This document shows, one piece after another, positions 1-10,345 of a stretch of DNA of 64,000 nucleotides (position 1 is its first letter; the number at the start of each line of letters is the position of its first letter). A program made the position numbers and the translations under genes. The notes beneath the pieces were generated by a model. It did not search any database. It had not been told where the DNA came from and saw nothing but the letters and a program-made list of their open reading frames with translations. This DNA is from Epiperipatus broadwayi (taxonomy: Eukaryota > Onychophora > Udeonychophora > Euonychophora > Peripatidae), in NCBI GenBank assembly GCA_028023455.1, contig JAQFVV010000021.1:8086853-8150852 (forward strand), written 5' to 3'.

Positions 1-262
1 ATGTGAATTATGAATATTGTTTATTTTATATGTGTGTGCGCTAATTATATAATTTGTAATTGCAATATGGTTTCACATTTGCTACTAGCAAATAGAATGT
101 GAGACTTATGGTCATTATTTACTTTATATGTGTGTGGTTGTTCTAAATATATAATTAATGATTGTAATATGTTTTCACTTTTGCTGCTAGAAAATACTTC
201 TATGATAATTATGCCCATTGTTTATTTTGTATATATATATATGTGTGTGTGTGTGCTCTAAA
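1..262. repeat. Degenerate tandem repeat, ~100-bp period, about 2.5 copies
   Basis: Three successive blocks begin near 15, 115 and 219. They share the order TTTATTTTATATGTGTGTG, then CTAATTATATAATT, then TTGTAATATG, then TTTTCACTTTTGCTGCTAG. The copies differ by many substitutions, so the array is old. The first copy may continue to the left of the window. Confidence 0.6.
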
Positions 263-777
263 TGTATAATTTATTTGCTACACTAATTTAACTATTTTGC
301 ATTGTTTAGCATAGCAAAAAAGTGGCAAACTCTAGAGCTAATTATGTCTGAATTAATTTTCAACTGATTAATAAATAAATAAATAAAATCTCAGTTTGGT
401 CAATAAAATTCAATCTGCCTCTTCGATGCTTGAACACCACATGAAAAAAAGTACAAATAATTTAACATTTTCTCAAGAAAGTTTGCCCATTCCCATTTAA
501 TCCCCCATGTCAATAAATTGTATCATAGATACTTTTTCTATGCATTTTGTCACAGTGGCAACAGAATGAAGCCAAGAGCAATAGGACCCTGGATTGAAGC
601 TCCAAGTAATTTACTGCTTGAATGTCACGTGAATTTCTTAATTATTACCATTCAATACAATATATAGTTGCTTCACATACCATATATTATACAATTTTTA
701 ATCTTTATTTGTTTTATTAAATCAAATATCTTATATACATACATACTATATACATCCCTGTACAAACAATTTAATAT
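263..777. other. AT-rich sequence, no supported gene
   Basis: I see only AT-rich single-copy-looking DNA. A locally GC-richer patch at 549-640 has a TTTTGTCACAG acceptor-like string and a 33-codon frame starting at an ATG near 567. It is too short to call an exon. Confidence 0.4.
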
Positions 778-892
778 ATAGGGTATTTGAGCTCAGACTT
801 TCCCACGATTCTCATCTCTCGTCACTATCTATCTCATGCCACTGATACACTTGACCACATATATGTCCAAAAAATAAATAATCACCAAATCA
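778..892 (-). repeat. Family A tRNA-like repeat, 5'-truncated monomer
   Basis: Read on the minus strand this begins with TTGGTGATTATTTAT, then an A-box-like TGGTCAAGTGT and a B-box-like GAGCTCAAATACC. This is the 3' part of the repeat seen at 20130, 40262, 51880 and 61250. The match starts next to the position where the hammerhead-like motif of longer copies would be cleaved. The 70-codon ATG frame overlapping it is not a gene. Confidence 0.6.
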
Positions 893-896
893 AAGT

Positions 897-1020
897 AATG
901 AAATGCGCGGATTCATACAGTGGTGGAGTGGCGGGACCTGAGACTAAGTTCCATAGATCGCGGCTCCAACGTCACGCCCAGTGCACAAATTTCTTATGAA
1001 CTTTTGAGGAATAACAAATC
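897..1020 (+). repeat. Family E tRNA-like SINE, copy 1
   Basis: CATACAGTGGTGGAGTG resembles a Pol III A box in a tRNA D arm. It is followed by GATCGCGGCTCC and a body containing AAATTTCTTATGAACTTTTGA. The same order occurs at 20396-20545 and 21983-22110, which supports a dispersed SINE with a tRNA-related head and a shared 3' body. Ends are approximate. Confidence 0.55.
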
Positions 1021-1730
1021 ACTCGATTTATTCTCTTGTTTAATATCGTTATTTTAATCAGTTGCATATATGTTAGGGTGACTTTAAATCTCGATTAACT
1101 TTTCTTTTTTTTACAATGAAGAATAAAATAAAAGTATTTCTGTTTTCACGAAAATAATATCTAGTTTTAAAGTTTTACATTTGACTTTCTTCCTGATCAT
1201 TATTAATAGTTATTTAAAGTTTTTAAGTGTTATAAGTTGAAGGAAAGGGCTTGATCTTTATGTTGTAAGTGAATCACCATGTCCTTCACACTCCATTAAT
1301 TTGCTATACTAATTTTAAATAGTTTATCTTGTCCTGGCATTTCCAAGATAAGAGACTTGGGGTTTTTTCTCTGGTAATTCTCAAGTCTTTATAGAGTTTC
1401 AAAAATATATGGACAGTATAAATTGCTTAAATCGCTATTGATTTTCTATTGTGAAATAAACTAATTTGGATTGTTTGCTATTAAATTTACACTTAAAAGA
1501 ATCTGAGAATTGACTGATTATAAAACGATGTACACACATTTTTACAAGTATATATAACTTCCACTATCTTTTAATATATTTCTATTATCTATAAAAATAT
1601 ATGTATTATTTTGAAAAATTTTATTTGCGGTACTAGATAATGGTAAAAGGGTTTTCAATAATCTACAAAGAACAAAGGTGACATTTCTTAGTAGAAATAG
1701 TGGGGGGAGGGGTACGTTTTTGTTTACCTT
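1021..1730. other. AT-rich intergenic DNA
   Basis: No open frame, RNA gene or clear repeat was recognised here. Confidence 0.4.
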
Positions 1731-1857
1731 TTAGTAATATATATTAAGACTATAAACTAAAATGCGACACTATGGACATCTACATATCTTGTAGAGGTCC
1801 CTACTATCGCATTTTAGGCGCATGGACTTAAGATTATAGCCTTAATATATATTACTT
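1731..1857. mobile_element. Family F foldback MITE, copy 1
   Basis: The left end AGTAATATATATTAAG is inverted at the right end (CTTAATATATATTACT). Nested inside is a second inverted pair, TAAAATGCGA and TCGCATTTTA. The centre holds GTAGAGGTCCCTAC. Related sequence occurs at 46045-46127 and 22168-22262. No coding capacity is visible. Confidence 0.6.
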
Positions 1858-2242
1858 ACGTAATGAGTATGTGCTTTACAAATTATTAATTACCTTTTAG
1901 CTAAAAACGAGGAGATACCTGTTTATTGGCCAATAATTAAATGCCTAGTTAGGTTTAAAAATTTCTAAGCTTGCTTGTAAATTCTTAGTTATCTAAAAGC
2001 GTTATTTAAGTTCTATTAAGATTCAAATCCCAGGTCACGGACATGGAAAAAAAGTACTCTCACTACTGTATCATGATGTTATTCCATTTGCAGGAACTAT
2101 TATTTCTTAAAAGTTATATATGTTCTAAAATTATTATAAACAAAATAAAATTAATTAAGTTTAGGTATTACGATTTCAAATGTCTTTATTAGTAAATCAT
2201 CTAATTTCTTAACTTAAATAATATATGACAAAATGAGTACAC
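1858..2242. other. AT-rich intergenic DNA
   Basis: Nothing recognised. A 19-base GC-richer patch near 2030 (CCCAGGTCACGGACATGG) may be a relic of a tRNA-like B-box region, but this is not supportable. Confidence 0.35.
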
Positions 2243-2516
2243 CCCTAATGCCATCTATAGTAAGCTTGAGTAATCAATAATTATCATATGGTGTTTTTAC
2301 TTACAGGGTTTTATCCTACATAACAAAATATAATTAAAAGCAGATGTTAAATTCATCTTTGTAGTATTATATCCAAGCTTTGAAACTTAAGTTTCATTGA
2401 AACCTAACATTCATGATAAAGGCAAAAAATAGAAGGCTTTTTCAGATGAAGATTTATATGCACCATCATATGTCAAATCACTCCCTACTCAAGATTGCTG
2501 TAGATGGCACCAATGT
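2243..2516. mobile_element. Foldback element with imperfect TIRs
   Basis: TGCCATCTATAGTAAGCTTG near 2249 is inverted as CAAGATTGCTGTAGATGGCA near 2490-2509. The centre carries a small palindrome, GAAACTTAAGTTTC, near 2380. No open frame. It reads as a degenerate MITE. Confidence 0.5.
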
Positions 2517-3554
2517 AGAAAGTCTTCTTTTGTTTTAACAAACAACTATAGTTTACACTAAATACAAAACAAATATTTAATTTTAAATTAAAATTAAAAA
2601 ATAGTCAGTTCATTAAATTTCCATAATTTAGATAATTGATGAAAGTTTTTAAATGCTATATTTAAATCATAACATTTGTATATTTGAAAAATCTATTTGA
2701 CTATTAATAATATTCATATGAATAGTTGCTCAGTAGGTCATGTATTGTTAAAATGCACAACTGACAGTTGAGTACATTAGTTTTATTTACTTGGTTAAAC
2801 TAAGATGTGTTTTCCATTACACTAGGTTGAGAACAAATCCATAATCTTTAACTTTTGTGTCTACTTTTCTATTACTTAATCTTACAGGTTACTTTTGACT
2901 ACTGCATTTATTACATAGATGCTATTAAAAACTTTATATGTGATAGATTTGAATCATTTTATCTCACTGATATGACCAATAAATTTTTAAATATATCTGT
3001 CATTTAAGATCTACTGTCCTATTTTTTGATGTTTTGCATACAAAATATACAATTTTGTAACAGATACTTATTGATATAGCATTACCTCATTCACCTATAG
3101 TTTGTAAAAAATATTTTTGAAAAGTTGAAATCCATAAATTTCTTGCACATGGCTGTGTATTCTATGTATTTTCCCAAATAATTTATCAATCAAGGAGTTC
3201 TTTGGCATGAATGTTGAGTCACATGCTCGCTTTATTAATCTATTACTGCATCTTTTTATAAAAGCTTTCTAATTTTTTATAATTAGTTTTGATACAATCT
3301 TGATTAATGCATTTTTTATATCAAATTGTTTATAGGTGAGTTGTAAATATCCTAAACACATATAGTATATGCTGTTTGCTATTGACAAATGTTATTGGCT
3401 CCCTCTTCTTATTTCCTCTAGCATTATCACTGAATCAGTATCTGCATTACATAGCAATATAGTTTAGTTATTTGTTGAAAACTTTGAAAGCACTAGCATG
3501 CCTGCATCACAAGTTATAACATAAAACATGGCAGGAGATACTGATCTTTGCCAA

Positions 3555-3665
3555 TCACTTTTAAAGCTTTCTCTATCACCACAAAATTTCAACATACTGT
3601 TTCAATCATTTCAAATGATTCTGAAGCAATTTTTTCCAATTTAAAACAAAATTTAATGTTAGGAT
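3555..3665 (-). pseudogene. Possible mariner/GVQW3-type HTH fragment
   Basis: On the minus strand one frame reads NIKFCFKLEKIASESFEMIE followed shortly by a stop. This resembles the N-terminal helix-turn-helix of mariner-type transposases and the host proteins derived from them (typical wording NIKFCVKLGKSATETYEML, from general knowledge). The flanking minus-strand sequence from 3000 to 3780 gives only short open pieces. If real it is a dead relic. The match is short, so confidence is low. Confidence 0.35.
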
Positions 3666-3899
3666 GTTGTTCCAACAATGCATTAAAATACAAGACACAC
3701 TTTGATATTTCATATCATAAGTCATGATTCAGATACCTTAACATCTTATAATTTTTGTGATAAACAGTAAAACAATGGGGGTACTTAAAACATGTATCAA
3801 TTCAGGAAGGAAGCAGTAAAAATATAACTATTAGAATCAGTAATGATTTTAAAAGCCACTTAAATACATAACAATATTTTACGTCAATGATTATTACAG

Positions 3900-4130
3900 A
3901 GAATCACATGCAAATCTGTCTATGAGAATTGCACAGCACAGATACCAATAGCTGAGACTAATATTGAGGTTAAATCTGTTTTCCTTCACTGTGAGTCTAA
4001 CCATGGCTGCAGCAATGAACCTACATCTGCCAGCATTGTCTGCTCTGAAAGAAATGATGCTAAACATAAGGTTAAAGAAGTCTGGCTTATTGCTGACAAT
4101 ATACATGCAAGCAACAAAAAAGAATCCTGA
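3900..4130 (+). other. Candidate terminal exon or decayed coding relic, unknown product
   Basis: After an acceptor-like ATTATTACAG, one frame stays open for about 76 codons to a TGA at 4128-4130. It reads RITCKSVYENCTAQIP, then VFLHCESNHGC, then a Lys-rich tail ending HASNKKES. The stretch is GC-richer than its surroundings and has five cysteines, as in a secreted or extracellular protein. I recognise no family. Two other frames, one on each strand, are also open here because the stretch is poor in stop codons. The coding reading is therefore only suggestive. Confidence 0.25.
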
Positions 4131-4310
4131 GTCCCCCTATCAAAAAGTGACCCATTAAAACTAATTTATTTACATTGTATTCAAATTTTATGCAAATCCC
4201 TGCTCATCTTTTCTTTTATAAAAATCATACTTTTCTTGGACAACTATTGCTATGAACGTAACTACCAGATAGTCAACAGCATGCTCTGCATACCATGCTG
4301 TTAAAGTATT

Positions 4311-4399
4311 GAAATAAGGTTATATATATATATATATATATTGCATAATGTTATATACAATTGAAATAAGGTTATATATATATATATATATATTGCATA
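4311..4399. repeat. Two-copy direct repeat around (TA)n
   Basis: GAAATAAGGTTATATATAT and ATTGCATAATG occur twice in order with a spacing of about 54 bp. Each copy spans a short TA array. The 81-codon minus-strand frame across it is a by-product of the repeat. Confidence 0.7.
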
Positions 4400-4704
4400 A
4401 TTTGTTTTGAATCGGTGATTATATTTAATTAACACTTCATTACTCAGTATGGTATTTTCAAACGAAACAATTTTATAAGCTGAAATGTTATTTTTAATAG
4501 AAAACTTTAATGGCATAACAATAGCCCACCTATTTTCTATGCTCACAATTAGGATTTAAATCTTTGTAGAATAAAGCAAAAAACTAGACATTCCAAAAAA
4601 TATAGCCATTCCACTATCCACTATAATTCGCCCAAGTTATATTTGATTTTTGTAAAATAAACAGCATCTATTATGAAAGCGTATAATATATTATTTTTTA
4701 GATA

Positions 4705-4813
4705 ATTTTTTTCCTCATGTGCCATAGCATCAGCCAGGAAGCGAACCCATTAACCCAGGACAATTGCTTGAAAACAGCTGTCACTGACCTCTCGACCACC
4801 AATGCTTGACAAG
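4705..4813 (-). mobile_element. Family G tRNA-like SINE (older copy)
   Basis: Read on the minus strand: GTCAAGCATTGGTGGTCGAG carries an A box (TGGTCGAGAGG), followed about 50 bases later by a B box (GGGTTCGCTTCC), then TGATGCTATGGCAC and an A-rich tail. TTTTTAGATA flanks it on both sides (4695-4704 and 4814-4823), a 10-bp target-site duplication. It shares head and length with the copy at 63410-63515. The long arm between the boxes suggests a tRNA-Ser or tRNA-Leu ancestor. Confidence 0.8.
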
Positions 4814-4994
4814 TTTTTAGATAGTTTCTTCTACTTTTCAATGATATTTTGAAAATTATAATGTAACTTACAGCTTTTTTATAGGTTTATATATATATAT
4901 CAGTGACCAAGTGTGATTTTTTTAGGAATGGAAACACTTATTTTTATATAATGTTTTTATTTTACTTGCCACAACAATTTTCATGTAATAGCAC

Positions 4995-4998
<4 letters not shown>

Positions 4999-5089
<91 letters not shown>
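4999..5089. repeat. (TA)n microsatellite, ~90 bp
   Basis: An uninterrupted AT dinucleotide run. Such runs are prone to length error in assemblies. Confidence 0.95.
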
Positions 5090-5093
<4 letters not shown>

Positions 5094-5134
5094 CACAACT
5101 ATAAAAATCTGAAAATCTCTTATCTGTAAGTCAG

Positions 5135-5570
5135 AGAATATATTAAAAATATATGTTTATTTTCCAAATCCTTTTAACATTCTTAAAAGTTTTAACTGTA
5201 AATTAAATCTTAGCATTGTTTGAACTTCTTATAATCAATGAGAATGCATTAGTCAAATTCATTCTCTGTGTATATAAAAACAATTCAACTGTTGGTAAAA
5301 AAAAAAATTGAAAGTCAACAGTAATTCCATATAAAAAAATAATGAATTTGAATTGCTCATTCTAATTAGACTGTGATTAGGTTAAATATAGATAATATAT
5401 TAAAAATATATTTTTGTCTTCCAAACCCTTTTAACATTCTTAAAAGTTTTAACTGTAAATTAAATCTTAGCATTGTTTGAACTTCTTAAGATTAATTGAG
5501 AATGCATTAGTCAAATTCATCCTTTCTGTATATAAAAACAATTCAACTATTGGTAAAAAAATTTAAAGTA
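5135..5570 (+). repeat. Direct duplication of ~170 bp, ~252-bp offset
   Basis: Copy 1 (about 5137-5305) and copy 2 (about 5390-5562) share long blocks such as TTTTAACATTCTTAAAAG, TAAATCTTAGCATTGTTTG and GAGAATGCATTAGTCAAATT. They differ by scattered substitutions and small indels. It is non-coding. Confidence 0.8.
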
Positions 5571-5957
5571 AATTTTTTAAATTAAATTTTAATTAAAACT
5601 TTTGAAAGTTTTAGTGAATTTTTTATGGAAGCACTCATTCCATTCAATACATGGATGCTTCACTCCTGATATATATATATAGTATTTTTAAAAAATCATT
5701 TTTATAGAGAAAAAAAACATGAAAATTCAAATATGAGATTTTACAATAAATTGACAAATACTTTCAGCTATATATACAACTTTACTAATTAATTTTTTTA
5801 GAATATATAAAAAGAATTACCTCACTGTAAAATTATTTTTATTTATAAAATCAAATTTTCATATAATATTAAGTATATATTTTATTTTATGTTAGTAAAA
5901 AAAGTCTCATAAAAATATTTAAAATGAATGTTTTTGCATGCAATGTATATATATATT

Positions 5958-6142
5958 AACAATAAAAACAATAAATGTAACTGTAATTAACTATTATATA
6001 CAGAGTTTCAATCTGCAAAAATACTTCTGATTAATTCCATAACCCTCCTCAACTGCCATTATTAACTGATGTTTTACTTCTGCAGATTGAAAGACTGTAT
6101 ATAATAATTAATTACCATTATATTTATTATTTTTATTGTTAT
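5958..6142. mobile_element. Foldback MITE with ~62-bp inverted arms
   Basis: Left arm 5958-6020 (AACAATAAAAACAATAAATG through TTTCAATCTGCAAAA) is the inverse of right arm about 6078-6142 (TCTGCAGATTGAAAGACTG through TTTTTATTGTTATT). The spacer of roughly 55 bp is GC-richer. No open frame. Confidence 0.7.
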
Positions 6143-7585
6143 TACATTATTTTTTAATTAATGGACATTTTATTTGTAATATATATATATGTGTGTGTGT
6201 GTGTGTGTAAAGTAATCAAATTCATTTTTTTTTTTTTTTATCTGTATCAACATTATCTATTCTATATATTGTAACCTTTTGATTGATTAACTTTATCAAA
6301 GAAGAATGTCAAACAAATATCTTAGTCAAAATTTTAAACTTAAGAGACACTTAATTATATTAATATTAATTTTAATGTATAATAAGTATGAATGGGTTAA
6401 TTTATAAGCTATAAATATACAATTCTGTAGAGATAGTTAATAAACACATTTTATTTTAGTTATTTATATTATAAACAGTCATATATAGTTTAATTACAAT
6501 AGGGTTTATTAACTACAGACATATTTACATTGTACCTATATAAATTTATATATATGTATTAAAAGTTACAGTATTAAATCTCAATTTAATTAAATGACTG
6601 ATTCTTTAAAAAGGTTTAGGTATGAGTATGTGTGCAGAGTTCTATTAGATAAGAATAGAATATATTTTATCTATTTATTATAAGATAATGATTTATTTTT
6701 AAAATAATATTATCTTCTAGATATAAATACTAATTAAATATCTTATTTTAAATGATTAATATTATAATCTATTAAAATTATAATTATATTTTAAATTTAA
6801 GTTTAGAAGTTATTTAATTTAATAAGTTTTTAAAATATTTATTGACATTAATTATTTTTAAAATGTAGACAAAAAAATAATTATGCAAAAGTTTTCTGGT
6901 TAATTTTTAGTCATTGACCAATGAAATTAATTTAATTAGTGGTCTGACATCATACTGTGTACAATATAAAAGGTAATAGCAGATGAACTTTTAAAAAAAA
7001 AAGATTAAAAGTATGAGTGAACACTTGTTTCACTAAATGCTTTAAAAGTTATAAAAAAATTTACCTATTTTATTTTTTTAAGTAAATGATATTTTAAGAG
7101 TTTTATATATAAAACCATGGAGGAAATAATTCCAAATTTCTTCGTTGATGATCTTATAATAGTCTTGAATATCAATTTATAATTATAATGAAAACTAGTG
7201 GAATTAAAAAGGAAGAGTTAAATTTATTATCATTTGTGAAAACAATAGAAAAGCATTACAGACTGCAATTACCTCAAAATTGCAGTTATTGTTGCATAAG
7301 AAAATATTTTGTTATCTCTGCAAAATTAATTAATTTTATTATTAAGTTATCTGTTAAAAGGAAATTTTATTTAAAACAGAGATATAGTTGAAATCAAGTT
7401 ATAAATTAATTTATAGAACTTTAAAATAGTAACTTAGTGATAACTATAAATCTATTTAGAAAAAAATCTGTCTTAAACAAAAATGATTTATATTATGATT
7501 GAAGTTGCAACTTAGAAAAAAAAATATTTACTATATATTGAATTTGTTATAAAAATATTTTACTAGAATAAGGGATATTTATTAT
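6143..7585. other. Long AT-rich stretch, no gene
   Basis: Very AT-rich with short (TG)n, (T)n and TA runs. The 67-codon frame at 7188-7391 has AT-driven composition and no recognisable domain, so I do not call it. Confidence 0.4.
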
Positions 7586-7770
7586 GTATATTGCTTATAA
7601 CACTTCTTTCATATACACTTCAATGCAAACAAATTTTCTTAAAAAACTTCTTTATTTTCCTTACAGTTTCGACTGTCCAGCAGTCTTCACCAGAGCTCTA
7701 ATAATCTTCTCTGCTTTAACTAAAATGTATATATGAAGTGTATATGAAAGAAGTGCTATAAGCAATATAT
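7586..7770. mobile_element. Foldback element enclosing a hammerhead-like relic
   Basis: TATATTGCTTATAACACTTC through TTCATATACACTTCA (7586-7622) is inverted at about 7733-7769. The centre, read on the minus strand, holds CTGGTGA, a 5-bp stem GACTG-CTGGA-CAGTC, and GAAACTGTA. This resembles a hammerhead core with a changed base in CTGATGA and a weak stem I. It is probably inactive. Confidence 0.6.
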
Positions 7771-8039
7771 ATGATTATATAAAGATATGCAAAGAAAGTG
7801 AAAGAGAAGAATAAGTTAATATACTTCTGATATTTATTATGCTTTTATATGTGATGAAAGACATATAAAAATGAAGTATATTTTTTATACTAGCAAATTG
7901 AATTATCTTTTAATAAGAAAAATTCTAAAAGGATAAAAAGCTAACAAGATAATCTTTTATCTTTTATAACATGTAATAATTATAGAAATGACATATATAT
8001 TACTATAGATCTTGAATGAATTTATCATTGTGTATCTCA

Positions 8040-9835
8040 AAGATATAAAACCATTAAGCAAAAATTAATAAGATGTTGAAGTTAGAAAATAAGAAATAAG
8101 AAGATATATAAAAATAATGCATTAAAAAGAATTGAATATCTCAAATTTTGTAAAATGGTTCAAAAAAGAGTTGATAATGATATAAGAAAGTATAATAGTG
8201 AATTATCAAGGAAATCTATAGAAAAGAATAAAATCTCAAGAGTATAAAATAACATTTTTGGTATTAGTAGGAAACATATTTTTAATAAGAAAAAAAGAAG
8301 AAACTATTACTAAAAAGAGAGATGATATCATGAAATGGTTAAAAGAGTTTTATCAAGAATTATATAGTAATAAAAAACAAGTACCTCCTACATCTATTAT
8401 ATCTTGTTAACTGCTCAGGATTTTAAATGAAGAAATGAGAAATGCATTTAAATTTATGAAGGGAGAAGCTCCAGGTAATGTTGAAATTATAATTGATATA
8501 TTAAAAAATCAGGTGAAGAAATAGAAACATTTTTAGTAAAGTTATATATCAAATGTCTAAATGATAAAAAATTCTAAAAAAAAAAAAAAATTCTAAATGT
8601 CTAAATGATAAAGATAAACCAGATGATTGGAAGTATGCAGTAATTGATATTAATATTTAAAAAAAGATGATAAAGAAGATACTAAAAAGTATATACCTAT
8701 ATATTTTTTATCAGTTTTATACGAAAATTTTATCAAGATAATTACAACTTATCTACAGAGAACTTCGGATCTCAACCAACCAAAGGGATAAGCTGAATGT
8801 AAAAGTGGTTTTAGTATAGCAGGATACAACCAAGTATTAATAGAAGTTATAGAAAAGACCAATGAATATGCAATAGCAACAAGTGAATTACATAATGATA
8901 TTGGGAGGTTAACATTGAGAGGGATATAAGACAGGATGACTCTATATCTCCTTTTTACAGCAGTGCTGCAAGAAGTATTTTGTGGATTAAAATGGGAACC
9001 TAAAGCAATAAAAGTAAATGGAGATTATTTAAATCATTAAAATTTTTTCAGATGATGTAGTAGATTTTGAAAATAATGCTTCAGAGCTTTAGAAAATGTT
9101 GCAAGAGTTATCAGATGAAGGTAAGAAAATAGGATTAAACATAAACATTCAACAGACTAAAGTAAAGTTCAATTGATTTTTTTTTTCAAAATATAAAAAT
9201 AAATATTGATATTAATGAAACAATTACAAATGTATTCGGTCAGTCTATTACTGCAGATGAAAACATAATAAATGAAATTAATCATAGAATTCAACTTGGT
9301 TAGAATGCTTTTGGTAGAAGAAAATATATCTATGTATTTGATAAGAAAAGTTTTTAATAAATGTGTTTTATAAGTTCTTACTTATGGATATGAGACTTGG
9401 ACATTTAATAAAAGAGCAATACAGAAACTTCAGATCATTCAAAGAAGTATGGAAAGATGCATGTTAGTAGTAACAAGAAGACATTGAAATACATTGGTAA
9501 GAGAACAAACAGTTGTTGCTGACATCATTGGAAAGAATTAAAAGACTAAAGGGGAGTTGGGCTGGGTGTATTGCTAGAAGTTATGATGATAGATAAAAAA
9601 TTGAAATCTTAAGCTGGATTTTAATACATTATAAAAAAAACCAGGAAAATACCCCTTGTCAGATAAATAGATGAAATAAGAAAGTATGCACATGTAATGT
9701 GGAGAATAGAGGCTAGAAATCAGATAAAATGGATTGAGCTTGGAGATACTTTCATCCTGGAGTGGATTGAAATTGTCGACAGTGATGAAGATGATGATAA
9801 TTGCATTCACAGTTGAAAATGGATAAATTATGATT
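8040..9835 (+). pseudogene. RTE-type LINE, 5'-truncated and heavily decayed
   Basis: Conceptual pieces in shifting frames follow the order of an RTE/BovB reverse transcriptase: EFYQELYSNKKQVPP, then LYIKCLNDK with KPDDWKYAV, then SVLYENFIKII, then VIEKTNEY, then GIRQDDSISPLF, then FSDDVVDF, ending with INHRIQLG and RSMERCM-like sequence. There are many stops and frameshifts. Relative to the copy at 56240-57790 the segment that should carry the first catalytic aspartate (YEKAFDS) is missing between TNEY and the GIRQDD block. The upstream endonuclease is absent. The 3' end has GATGATGAT, as is usual for RTE tails. This cannot encode active protein. Confidence 0.85.
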
Positions 9836-9844
9836 ACAATTAAC

Positions 9845-10188
9845 AGTTACAATTTGATAAATGTCTTCGATCTTTAGTGGTTAAACCAATTGATTATTTA
9901 GCTTATGTTTAAACTTATTCAAATTATATGTTTGTAAATGTTGATAACATTTATTAATTGTTCTGTAATATACTTATCCAATTGATTTAAAATATTTTGA
10001 TGATATATTATTCAGAATGCAAATCTACAAGTGCTTAATTACTATTTTATATGGTACTTTGACTCCACTTTGAACATTATATGCTGTATGTGTATATACT
10101 ATGTGTTTTGCACTAAAAATGTTTATATCTATCTTCCTACATACATAGCCATTAACTATCTAGCTACTGACCAATCAACAGACCTATT
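9845..10188. other. AT-rich spacer
   Basis: No gene. A 76-codon frame at 10031-10261 is hydrophobic and AT-driven and runs into a family A repeat, so it is not called. Confidence 0.4.
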
Positions 10189-10345
10189 TATATTGGAGAT
10201 AATTTATATGCTTCACATGTATGTGGTCAAGTGTATCAGTTGTGTAGGATGGAGTGGATAGTTGTAAGGAGCATGAAAGTCTGAGTTCAAATCTGTCCTC
10301 ATTACATTAAGTTCAGTATAGATAATATACTTGTATTTAAATATC
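10189..10345 (+). repeat. Family A tRNA-like repeat, monomer
   Basis: Begins TTGGAGATAATTTATA, then TGTGGTCAAGTGTATCAG (A-box-like) and GTCTGAGTTCAAATC (B-box-like), then ATTACATTAAGTTCAG and CTTGTATTTAAAT. The same tail order occurs at 54780-54845 and 33340. The ribozyme-like 5' part of longer copies is absent or unrecognisable. Confidence 0.65.

Noticed and set aside
4301-4546. 81-codon minus-strand frame
   Set aside because: Built from TA arrays and AT-rich sequence.
7188-7391. 67-codon frame MKTSGIKKEELN...
   Set aside because: AT-driven composition, no domain, no conserved context.
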